Source: Deinococcus aerophilus (lineage in GTDB: Bacteria > Deinococcota > Deinococci > Deinococcales > Deinococcaceae). Taken from it: a DNA stretch of 64,000 nucleotides. Each line of letters opens with the position of its first letter. Position 1 is the stretch's first letter. The stretch covers positions 62,001-126,000 of the forward strand of contig NZ_BMOM01000002.1 in assembly GCF_014647075.1 (NCBI RefSeq). The letters are read 5' to 3'. A program made the translations under genes and the position numbers. The notes under the pieces were generated by a model. It saw only the letters and a list, made by a program, of their open reading frames with translations, searched no databases and was not told the origin of the DNA. Below are positions 34,864 to 44,150 of this stretch, in pieces.

Positions 34864-36549
34864 GTGACCGGTTCCACCTCTCCCCGCTCCACTTCCCCTG
34901 CCCCGACAGGCCGCTACTGGCCTCCCTTCAAGCCCCGTACGCTGACCCTGCCCCGCACCGGCCTGATGCACAACCTGCGCGTGAGTGCCGAACGCTATCC
35001 GGACAAGGTTGCCCTGTGGCATTACGGGCGCGCCCTGACCTACCGCGAACTGCACACCCAGGCCACGCACCTGGCCGGCCACCTGGCCTCGCAGGGGGTG
35101 GGCAAGGGCGACCGCGTGCTCGTATGGATGCAGAACAGCCCCGCGTGGGCGATCAGCGCGTTTGCGGCGTGGCAGCTGGGCGCGGTGATCGTGCCGCTCG
35201 CCCCCATGTTGCAGGCACAGGAACTCGCCTACTTTCTGCAGGACGCGGGAATCCGGGTGGGCCTTGTGGGCGCGGAACTGTATGACCGGGCGCGGCAGGC
35301 CGGGCTGGAGCACGTGGTCGTCGCGAACGTCATGCGCGGCACCGATGCCGACGCTGCCGGAATCGCGCTGCCCGAGGGGCTGGACGTGGAGGCCACCTTG
35401 CAGGGCACAGACGTCACCCTGGAAGACGCCCTGAAGGCAGACCCGGCGCCCGCCGCCGACGTGACGGCGGACGACCTGTGCGTGATGCCCTACACCAGCG
35501 GCACCACAGGCCGGCCCAAGGGCTGCATGCACACCCACCGCAGCGTACAGGCCAACGTGTTCGGCTCCAGCGTGTGGGTGGACGGCAACGTGGAGGACGT
35601 GTTCCTGGCCGTGCTGCCCTTCTTCCACGTCACGGGCTTTATCAACAGTCTGCTCTCGGGCCTGACCGGCGGCGGAAAGATCGTGATCATGTCGCGCTGG
35701 GACCGCGACGCCGCCCGCACGCTGATCCGCGAACACGGCGTGACCGTCTGGACCAACACGCCCACCGTCATCATTGACCTGATGGCCTCGCCGAATTTCG
35801 ATCCGTCGGACCTGCGGTCCCTGCGCAACGTGACCGGGGGCGGGGCCAGCCTGCCGGCGGCCGTAGGCCAGAAACTGCTGGACTCCACCGGCATCCTGTA
35901 CCTGGAAGGCTACGGCCTCTCGGAAACGATGGCACAGTCGCACAGCAACCCCAAGGGCCGTCAGAAACTGCAGTGCCTGGGGGTGCCGCTGTTCAACGTG
36001 GATTCGCGCATCATTGACCTCGACACGCACCAGGAACTGCCCGCCGGTCAGGTCGGCGAGATCGTGATCCGGGGACCGCAGGTGATGCAGGGCTACTGGA
36101 ACCGCCCCGAGGACACCGCCGAGGCCTTCCTGGAGATTGAGGGGCAGAAGTTCTTCCGCAGCGGCGATCTGGGCTACATGGACGAGGAAGGGTACTTCTT
36201 CTTCACCGACCGCCTCAAGCGCATGGTGAATGTCTCGGGCATGAAGGTCTGGCCGGCCGAGGTGGAAAACGCCCTGCATGCCCACCCCGCCGTTCAGGAA
36301 GCCTGTGTGATCAGCGTGCCCGACGACCGCAGCGGCGAACGCGCCCGCGCCTTGATCGTCCTCAAGCCGGGCAGCAGCGCCACCGCCGCCGAGATCGAAC
36401 AGTGGGCGCGCGGAGAGATGGCCAGTTACAAGGTGCCGCGCGATTACCAGTTTGTGGACAGCCTGCCGCGTGGCCCCACGGGCAAGGTGGCGTGGCGTCC
36501 CCTGCAGGAAGCGGCCCGCGCCGCGATGGCCGGAGGCATGCAGGGTTAA
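34864..36549 (+). CDS. fadD: Long-chain-fatty-acid-CoA ligase family protein
   Basis: 561 residues, GTG start with AGGAGG 6 nt upstream. Adenylate-forming enzyme that makes acyl-CoA from a fatty acid, ATP and CoA. Signatures: MPYTSGTTGRPKGCMHTHR (P-loop), FFHVTGF, YLEGYGLSETMAQSHSNP, FFRSGDLGYMDEEGYFFFTDR with the A7 Asp, RMVNVSGMKVWPAEVE, and the catalytic lysine in PRGPTGKVAWR. Medium- versus long-chain preference cannot be told by eye. It stands alone, with hairpins on its 3' side. Confidence 0.92.
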   Translation: MTGSTSPRSTSPAPTGRYWPPFKPRTLTLPRTGLMHNLRVSAERYPDKVALWHYGRALTYRELHTQATHLAGHLASQGVGKGDRVLVWMQNSPAWAISAFAAWQLGAVIVPLAPMLQAQELAYFLQDAGIRVGLVGAELYDRARQAGLEHVVVANVMRGTDADAAGIALPEGLDVEATLQGTDVTLEDALKADPAPAADVTADDLCVMPYTSGTTGRPKGCMHTHRSVQANVFGSSVWVDGNVEDVFLAVLPFFHVTGFINSLLSGLTGGGKIVIMSRWDRDAARTLIREHGVTVWTNTPTVIIDLMASPNFDPSDLRSLRNVTGGGASLPAAVGQKLLDSTGILYLEGYGLSETMAQSHSNPKGRQKLQCLGVPLFNVDSRIIDLDTHQELPAGQVGEIVIRGPQVMQGYWNRPEDTAEAFLEIEGQKFFRSGDLGYMDEEGYFFFTDRLKRMVNVSGMKVWPAEVENALHAHPAVQEACVISVPDDRSGERARALIVLKPGSSATAAEIEQWARGEMASYKVPRDYQFVDSLPRGPTGKVAWRPLQEAARAAMAGGMQG

Positions 36550-36583
36550 CCCGAGTGCTGTGACACAGGGCAACACAGCACCT

Positions 36584-36612
36584 GGGGCCGCTCCTTCGTC
36601 CGGAGCGGCCCC
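36584..36612. terminator. Bidirectional hairpin terminator
   Basis: A perfect 11-bp stem GGGGCCGCTCC/GGAGCGGCCCC with a 7-nt loop, between converging genes. Confidence 0.75.
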
Positions 36613-36638
36613 TCCATGTTGCTCTTCACCCGCCAGCG

Positions 36639-37764
<1,126 letters not shown>

Positions 37765-37772
<8 letters not shown>

Positions 37773-38973
37773 GCGAACCCGCCAGCGCCTCGGCGGCAGG
37801 TGCGGCGGAGAGGCTCGCAGGGGGGATCCGTTCGGCGGCCGTTTCCATCAGGGCGCTCATCTCGGCCCAGGTGCGCTCCCAGGACAGCTCCTCCAGGTAC
37901 CGGTCGGCACGGTCCTGTCGCCCGGCGGCGGCGGGCGTTCCAGCCTCGGCCAGCGCAGTCTCACAGGCGGCCTCGAAGGCGTCCGGGCCATCGGCAATGC
38001 GGGCCAGCCCCAGATCCCCGTAGGGGCGAATCACGTCACGGATACCGGTGGAAACGACCGAAACACCCGCCGCCAGATACTCGGGCGTCTTGGTCGGGCT
38101 GATGAACTCGGTGGCGGCGTTGCGCGCGAACGGCATCAACGCCACGTCCCAGTGGGCCAGGTAGGCGGGCAGATCGGCGTAGGCTTTCATTCCCAGATAA
38201 TGAATGTTTTTGGCCCGGGGAAGCTCAGCCGGGTCGATCTTGACCACCGGACCCAGCATGACAAACTGCCACTCCGGACGGCGGCGGGCCACTTCGCGCA
38301 GCAGCTCAATGTCAAAGCGTTCGTCCAGCACGCCGTAAAACCCCAGGCGGGGCCGCGGCAGGGCACGCTGGTCGGCCGGGTCCTGCGGCCCCCCACGCGC
38401 CGCCGCAAAGTGGGCCTTGTCGACGCTGGAGGGAAAAGCATGCACGTTGGGATGCCGCTCGGCCTTGGCCTCGTAGAGCCGCTGACCGCCGGTGAAGACC
38501 ACTCCGGCACGGGCAAACAGCTCCTGCTCCCGCACCCGCAGTTCGGGGGGAGCGCCCTTGAAGTTGGCGAGTTCATCCATGCAGTCGTAGATGATCAGGC
38601 GCGGACTTAACCCCGCCGCAACCGGCAATTCCATGGGTGTGTAGACCCACAGGTCATATGCCGCCAATCCCTCGTCCCGGACGAGCGCCCCTAACAGCCG
38701 GGCCGTGCGGGCCTGGGATTCGGTGGGAGACAGCCCCACGCGGATGTGCGGCGTGCAGACCATGACCCCCGAGGGCTCGGTACGGCGAACCCAGTGGTCG
38801 TCATGGTCGCCAAAAACAGGTTCTTCGATGTAATAGACGGCGCGCCCGGCCGCCGCGTGGGTCATCAGGTGCTGGGGCCGCTGAAACACAAAGTTCCAGC
38901 GCAGGTGTGCGAGCACGATCAGTGAGGGAGCAGTGGCCCAGGCAGAGCGAACGGACGACAAGAGTTCGGACAT
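37765..38973 (-). CDS. GT-B glycosyltransferase, likely partner of glf
   Basis: 402 residues. GT1/GT4-like fold: LAHLRWNFVFQRPQHLMTHA near the start (typical of TuaH/SpsG-like and UDP-sugar transferases found beside glf), IIYDCMDELANFKGAP, LGFYGVLDERFDIELL, and the donor-site EFISPTKTPEYLAAGVSVVST with the conserved Glu. GGGGGA precedes the ATG. It may transfer galactofuranose made by the co-transcribed mutase. It is cytoplasmic or peripheral, with no membrane span seen. Confidence 0.88.
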
Positions 38974-39212
38974 GACATTTTCCCCCGGAATCTGGAATGG
39001 TCACATCGCTTCCCGAACGCTCCGATGGGCGCTGAGGTGGGCGAGGAGATCGCTTCAAACTAACCCGGCGCGGTTCATATCCACACATAATTTTTGCCAA
39101 TGTTCTGCCCAGAATGAAGCTTTCATGAAACGCAGAGCCACTTTCTGGGAAGGCCAGAATATGCCCCCGAACACAGTGGAGGGGCGGTGGGCAAACGCTA
39201 CGCTGATTCCCC
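38974..39212. promoter_or_regulatory. Divergent promoter region, glf operon versus GT2 gene
   Basis: No gene is seen. An AT-rich patch (39075-39110, CATAATTTTTGCC) contains minus-strand TTGGCA and TATGAA with a short 15-nt gap. On the plus strand TACGCT (39199-39204) lies 8 nt before the GTG at 39213, fitting a leaderless GT2 mRNA. Confidence 0.4.
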
Positions 39213-40319
39213 GTGTCCATGTTTCCCCGTTATCTCTCCCACGTCGTTGTGGCCCTGCCTGCCCGCGATGAGGCGCAGCGAATCGGGGCGACGCTGCGGG
39301 CGCTGGGACAGCAAGTGGACGGCGGGGGTCGGCCCCTGAGCGGTTACACGGTGGCGGTGCTGGCAAACAATTGCCGGGACAAGACTGCGCAGCAGGCCCG
39401 GCGGGCCACGCCGGCTGGGCTGAAACTGCGGGTCCGTGAGGTGTGCCTGCCACCCGAACGGGCAGGCGTGGTCGAGGCCCGCCGGCAGGCCATGGACTGG
39501 GCCGCCGTGCTGGCAGGCAACGACGGCGTGCTCGTCAGCACCGATGCGGACACGTGTCCGGAACCCGACTGGCTGTGGCAGCTCCTCGCCCCCATCCAGG
39601 CGGGGGCCGACGCCGCCGCCGGACGTATTCTGCTGAACCCCAGGGGAATTGCCGACCCGATCATCCACCACACGCAACAGCTTGACGACGCCTACCGGCT
39701 GGCCGCCTGCGAACTCACCGCCCGCCTGAATCCCGACCCCGCCGATCCCTGGCCCAACCACTGGCAGCACTTCGGGGCCAGTCTGGCGCTGAGCGTGCGG
39801 GCCTACCGCGCCGTAGGCGGCATTCCGGACGTAGCGTGTCTGGAGGACGTGGCGCTGGTGCAGGCGCTGCGCCGCGCGGACCTGACGCTGCGCCACACGC
39901 CCCACGCGAGGGTCCATACCAGTGCCCGCCTGACCGGCCGGGTCCCGGTGGGCCTGTCCACCCAGCTCGCGGAGTGGCGCTGCGGCCCGGACGCCTGGAC
40001 CGTGCCCGGCGGCGCGGAGGTTGCGGCCCTGGCCCGCGCGGAGGCGGCCCTCAGGGCACGGTATCGCGGAATCTGTAACGGCGACCTGTGCGCCCTGTGG
40101 CTGACCACACCGGAGAGGCTGTGCCGGGCCTTGCAGGCGCCCACCCTGGGCCAGGCCCTGGAAGCCGCCCACGCGGCCCGCCTTGAAGAAGGTGTGTGGA
40201 TGAGACAGTACCCGCCCGTGCCCGTGGCGCAGGCACTGGAGGGAATCCGGGCCCTGCTGTACGTCGGCGCCCGGCCGGACGCTGAGCCGGTGGAGGTCCA
40301 GAGGGGCTCACCGGCCTGA
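39213..40319 (+). CDS. Family 2 glycosyltransferase
   Basis: 368 residues. GT-A fold: VVVALPARDEAQRIGATLRAL at the start, VLANNCRDKTAQQAR, VSTDADTCPEPDW with the metal-binding DAD, and ASLALSVRAYRAVGGIPDVACLEDVAL cut at the acceptor ED motif (residues about 190-213). No membrane spans. GTG at 39213 is supported by a -10 box 8 nt upstream; an ATG two codons later is possible. Its 3' end overlaps that of the methyltransferase on the other strand by 12 nt. It probably belongs functionally with the three-gene operon it converges on. Confidence 0.88.
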   Translation: MSMFPRYLSHVVVALPARDEAQRIGATLRALGQQVDGGGRPLSGYTVAVLANNCRDKTAQQARRATPAGLKLRVREVCLPPERAGVVEARRQAMDWAAVLAGNDGVLVSTDADTCPEPDWLWQLLAPIQAGADAAAGRILLNPRGIADPIIHHTQQLDDAYRLAACELTARLNPDPADPWPNHWQHFGASLALSVRAYRAVGGIPDVACLEDVALVQALRRADLTLRHTPHARVHTSARLTGRVPVGLSTQLAEWRCGPDAWTVPGGAEVAALARAEAALRARYRGICNGDLCALWLTTPERLCRALQAPTLGQALEAAHAARLEEGVWMRQYPPVPVAQALEGIRALLYVGARPDAEPVEVQRGSPA

Positions 40320-40937
40320 GCGGCCCATCCCTCTGTCTCCCAGCCGGCACGGGGCCGTGCGCTCGAACACGTCCAGACGGTAGCCCTCCCGCCGGTCGCC
40401 GTGCCGCTCGGCATGCCGGTGACACAATCCGTGCCCCACCCGCGCCAGGGTCGCCGCATGCACCGCGTCCCCGGTCTGTGGATAATCGTGAACGTGGGGC
40501 GTCCAATGAACCAGCAACAGGGTTCCCCCCGGCACCAGCCGGGCCAGCACCGCGTCCAGCGCCCGCTCCAAATCCTCCGGTGAGAGGTAATACAGCACCT
40601 CGGACAGCACGATCAGATCGAAGGGACCGCGCGGCAGGTCGTGGGGCAGCTGCCGGCGCTCGAACGTCACGTTGGGGCGGTCGGCATTCTCCCGGCGCGC
40701 CTGCGCCAGCGCCCGCTCGCTCATGTCCACCGCGATCAACTCTTCTGCCCGCGCCGCCAGCCGGGACGTTAGGACGCCGATGGAGCAGCCGACTTCCAGC
40801 GCGCGTGCGTAGTGCAGCCGGGGCAGCGCCGCCAGGGTGCGGTCATACTTGGCGGCCTCATAGGGGCTGCTTCTGAAGTTCCAGGGGTCGACATTGGCCG
40901 CGTACACATCCTCGAAATAGCTCTCGGGTAGGGTCAT
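40308..40937 (-). CDS. SAM-dependent methyltransferase, NodS-like
   Basis: 209 residues. Starts ESYFEDVYAANVDPWNFRSSPYE in family style (positions 5-27), followed by the AdoMet-binding ALEVGCSIGVLTSRLA (46-61), IAVDMSERALAQAR and FDLIVLSEVLYYLSPEDL. NodS enzymes N-methylate the free amine of a de-N-acetylated glucosamine in Nod factors. Here the ATG overlaps the PIG-L stop by 4 nt. The last 40 residues are Arg/His-rich and less conserved. Acceptor unknown; an amino sugar exposed by the neighbouring deacetylase is the best guess. Confidence 0.85.
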   Translation of the reverse strand: MTLPESYFEDVYAANVDPWNFRSSPYEAAKYDRTLAALPRLHYARALEVGCSIGVLTSRLAARAEELIAVDMSERALAQARRENADRPNVTFERRQLPHDLPRGPFDLIVLSEVLYYLSPEDLERALDAVLARLVPGGTLLLVHWTPHVHDYPQTGDAVHAATLARVGHGLCHRHAERHGDRREGYRLDVFERTAPCRLGDRGMGRSGR

Positions 40938-41665
40938 GGAATCTCCTTGGTGGGGGGCAGGACCTCGAAATACAGTTCCGGGCCGTCCAGCGCCCGCTCC
41001 ACCATCCCGGGCGCGAGGGTAAACCCGGCCGGGTCATCGGTAATCAGGCCCAGCTGGGTGGCGTGGGCGGCAACGGCGGCGGCCTTGCGGGAGCGGGCCG
41101 CTCCCACCGCAAACCTCCACGGAGTGGCCTCATTGGGAGCCGGCCAGTCGGCGGGGCCGCCGCGCTCGGGCAGCCACACGGTGTAGGCGAGCCGCCGGGC
41201 CTCAGAGGAAACCGCCGCCCCCACCAGCTTCCAGGCCGCGCGGTGGTCGGGGTGTGGATCACGGCTCCATGGCATCAGCACGGTGCCGGGTGGGGCGGCG
41301 GCAAAGGCCCGCCCCACCGCTTCCCGGACCTCCACCGGGTCGTACCCCGACAGGGCTCCATCGAGCAGACCCAGGGCGCGGGTGCGGTCCGGCGGCACGC
41401 CCAGTTGGGCCAGGCCAGACCGCCACTCGTGAAGGCGCAGCTCTCCCAGACGCGGGCGCGGATAGGCCCGGGAGGCCGGGTGCGAGAAGCCTCCGTCGGT
41501 GAGGAGCAGCGCCCAGACCTCCTGCCCCAGATCGGTCAGGGCACACAGCAGGGCGCCGCAGCCCAGCGCCTCGTCATCGGGATGCGGCGCGACCACCCAC
41601 ACCGGCCCGGGCAGGGTCCGGGGGTCCAGCGGTGGGGGGGCCGTAGCCCATGTCTGGCTTACCAT
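40934..41665 (-). CDS. PIG-L/LmbE-type deacetylase
   Basis: 243 residues from the ATG at 41665, which overlaps the stop of the gene before by 7 nt. Zn-dependent N-deacetylase: VVAPHPDDEALGCGALL with ligands H28 and D31, LLTDGGFSHP, RLHEWRSGLAQLG, and the third ligand in RDPHPDHRAAW. Family members remove acetyl from N-acetylglucosaminyl groups (mycothiol, bacillithiol, GPI, antibiotics). Position in an operon with a NodS-like methyltransferase suggests deacetylation followed by N-methylation. Confidence 0.92.
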   Translation of the reverse strand: MVSQTWATAPPPLDPRTLPGPVWVVAPHPDDEALGCGALLCALTDLGQEVWALLLTDGGFSHPASRAYPRPRLGELRLHEWRSGLAQLGVPPDRTRALGLLDGALSGYDPVEVREAVGRAFAAAPPGTVLMPWSRDPHPDHRAAWKLVGAAVSSEARRLAYTVWLPERGGPADWPAPNEATPWRFAVGAARSRKAAAVAAHATQLGLITDDPAGFTLAPGMVERALDGPELYFEVLPPTKEIP

Positions 41666-43995
41666 CCGGCCTCCCCATCCCACACGCTGACAGCGGCGTC
41701 GGGCAGGTCGGGGGCGTCCAGCACGTAGGCCCCCAGCTGCAGGCGGGCAGCGTCCGGGGCGGGCTGGCGCAGGTACATGCGCAGGTCGCGCAGCAACCGC
41801 TCGGCCGGGTGGGGAGCGAGCAGACCGCGTGCCCCCACGGCACGTTCGGTGGCCTCGCAGGCGAGCAAACAGGCGTCTTCCGTCAGCTCGCGGGCCAAGG
41901 CCACGTAGGCCAGGGACCGCGTCTGCCCGGCGTCCCCGGCGCTGGTCAGCCCACGCTGCGCCTTCAGCACCACCTGCCACGCCGCTTCCAGTCGGGCCGC
42001 CACCGCGCCAAAGCGCAGGCGCTGCGCGTCATCCCCCGTGCGGTCCAGTCCCCGCAGCACGCTCCGGGCCGCCTCCAGCACGGCGTCCGCGCCGCCAAGC
42101 TGCACCGCCAGAAAACGCAGCGCGCCGCCGCCGAACTCGGGCTGCCGGTAGTAGTCGCCGGCCTCCCCAATCACGTCCGCCGCCTCCACCGTCAGGCCGG
42201 TCAGGTCGGCGCGGAGGCTCACGGTGGGCCGCATACCCAGCGGTTGCCAGAACGCCGGGTCAAAGCGCTCACGGGGCACGGGCGCGGGCAGCACGACCAT
42301 CACGCGCCCCGCGCCCCCGGGCAGTTCGGCGGGCAGCAGGGGCCGGGTCACGGCGTCCGCGCCGGAAGTGAAGGTCTTGTTGCCCACCAGCCGCCAGCCA
42401 CCCGGCGCAGGCTCCAGCTGCAGCCCCGGGGCCTCCTCGGTGTTCCACACCCCAAACAGTTCCCCGTGGCGGGCGTCGTGGGCTGCCCGCTCACGCTGGG
42501 CGGCGCGGCCGAACCGGGCGATCAGGTGCAGGGCGTTGACATGCCCCTCATAGACGCGCCCCACCGGCAGGCTGGCGCGGCCCACCCGCCGCAGCACCGT
42601 CAGCAGCGTTTCACCCTCCAGCCCGGGGGCGCCCGGAGCCGCCAGCAGGCCCGCGTCACTGAGGGCGCGGAATGAGGCGACGGGGAAGGTGCCCGCGGCG
42701 TCACAGGCAGCGGCCTCGGCGGCGATGGTGGGAGCGGCGCGGGCCACACGGGCAAGCAGATCCGGCACGCTGAAGGACACGGAGGGCGCAGGCCGCTCCC
42801 CCTCTCCCCGGCCATCCTCCTCCTGAGCGCGGGCCAGCGCGTCGGCCAGCGGCGCGTACACCGGACGGTGGCCCTGGGGATCGGCGTAATCCCACAGTCC
42901 GTTGTGGCAGTGGCGGTCGTCATCCCAGCCGGGGTGGTTGACCACCGGGTACAGGCACACGCCGTGCAGCGGCAGCCCCGCGGCGCGGGCAGCCCGCGTC
43001 TCGCGGGTCACCATCTCGAACCACGGCGCACGCTCCTCGTCCTCGGTGCCGGTCTCGGCAATCAGCAGCGGCCGGCCGTAACGGGCGTGCACGTCGGCGA
43101 GCAGATCGCGCAGAGGGCGGTGGTCCCGGTGGCCGGGCGGAACCGGGGTGCGGTGGCCGGTCTGGTCGTGGTGCCACCACTGGTTGTGGGGGTAGTAGTT
43201 CAGGCCCACCACGTCCACATAGTGCTCCGCGCCGCCGAGTTCCGGGTGCAGACGGCCCAGCAGCATGTCCAGGACCTCATACTGCGCCGCGTGCAGCTCG
43301 GCAGCGCGGCGCTCCCCCCCCTCGCCGGCGGCTTCGGGATGAACGGCCACGTTGATCAGCGGCTCGGCGTGCAGGAAACGGGCCTGGGGGTCGGTGGCGC
43401 GCACGGCGTCCATGCCCAGGATGGCGGCGCGGACCAGGGCCGCTTTGAGGGCCGGGCCACGTCCCTGCGCGAAGGGATTGAGGTACCCCACGTCCCCCGC
43501 TCCCCATGCCAGGAAGGAGATCTCGTTCACCGGACAGATCCACAGCGGGCCGTCGGTATGTCCGCGCAGAAAACGCGCCGCCGCCGCCGCATAGCGGGCG
43601 AACTGCTCCGGAAAGTCGGGGGCGAAGGGGTCAATGAAATCGGGGTAGCCGTAGTGCAGCAGGTCCCAGATCACCTGCACGCCCGCCTCCCGCGCCGCCA
43701 CCGCCTGGTTCAGTGCGGAGGTGAAGTCGTATTCCCCAGGCACGCGCTCGATCAGATGCCAGCGCAGGCCGTCGCGGGCGGTCTGCAGCCCTGAGGCCGT
43801 GAGGCGGGCGTAATCCTGCACGGCGAAGCGGTCGTGCGCGGTCGCGTCGATCACGTCGATGCGCCGCCCCGAGGGTCTGCGCTGGGTGCTGCACTCAAAC
43901 CCGCCCATGAAGAACGATGCAAACAGGGGCGGTCCGGTGGACAGGGAATTATCCGGCCCGACGCGCGGCGATGGAACGGGCGAGGGCACGGTCAC
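41659..43995 (-). CDS. Fusion of a clan-A glycoside-hydrolase-like domain and an acyl-CoA-dehydrogenase-fold domain
   Basis: 778 residues. Residues 25-390 form a GH1-like barrel: FMGGFECSTQRRP, TARDGLRWHLIERVPGEYD, WDLLHYGYPDF, PVNEISF with the acid/base E158, VDVVGLNYYPHNQW, and LLIAETGTEDE with the nucleophile E314. A charged linker (390-405) joins residues 408-778, an acyl-CoA dehydrogenase-like domain: WRLVGNKTFTSGADAV (FAD/substrate loop), FWQPLGMRPTVS, GARGLLAPHPAERLLRDLRMY. The YEG segment carrying the catalytic Glu of true dehydrogenases is replaced by RQPAPD, so another flavin reaction is likely. GTG at 43995; an ATG at 43908 (residue 30) would still keep the barrel almost whole. Head of the PIG-L/methyltransferase operon. 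Confidence 0.85.
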   Translation of the reverse strand: MTVPSPVPSPRVGPDNSLSTGPPLFASFFMGGFECSTQRRPSGRRIDVIDATAHDRFAVQDYARLTASGLQTARDGLRWHLIERVPGEYDFTSALNQAVAAREAGVQVIWDLLHYGYPDFIDPFAPDFPEQFARYAAAAARFLRGHTDGPLWICPVNEISFLAWGAGDVGYLNPFAQGRGPALKAALVRAAILGMDAVRATDPQARFLHAEPLINVAVHPEAAGEGGERRAAELHAAQYEVLDMLLGRLHPELGGAEHYVDVVGLNYYPHNQWWHHDQTGHRTPVPPGHRDHRPLRDLLADVHARYGRPLLIAETGTEDEERAPWFEMVTRETRAARAAGLPLHGVCLYPVVNHPGWDDDRHCHNGLWDYADPQGHRPVYAPLADALARAQEEDGRGEGERPAPSVSFSVPDLLARVARAAPTIAAEAAACDAAGTFPVASFRALSDAGLLAAPGAPGLEGETLLTVLRRVGRASLPVGRVYEGHVNALHLIARFGRAAQRERAAHDARHGELFGVWNTEEAPGLQLEPAPGGWRLVGNKTFTSGADAVTRPLLPAELPGGAGRVMVVLPAPVPRERFDPAFWQPLGMRPTVSLRADLTGLTVEAADVIGEAGDYYRQPEFGGGALRFLAVQLGGADAVLEAARSVLRGLDRTGDDAQRLRFGAVAARLEAAWQVVLKAQRGLTSAGDAGQTRSLAYVALARELTEDACLLACEATERAVGARGLLAPHPAERLLRDLRMYLRQPAPDAARLQLGAYVLDAPDLPDAAVSVWDGEAGW

Positions 43996-44150
43996 GCCCC
44001 CAGCCTGCCGTCACCCCATTTCAGGCGGCTGAGGACCAGTTAAATATTCCTGCACGGTTGGGCAACCCAGGAGGCCAGGAGCTGACCTCAGCGGTCCGGG
44101 CCGCGGGGGGGCCTGCGGGGCCGCCCGCATGTTCCCGGGTCAGGGGCCGC

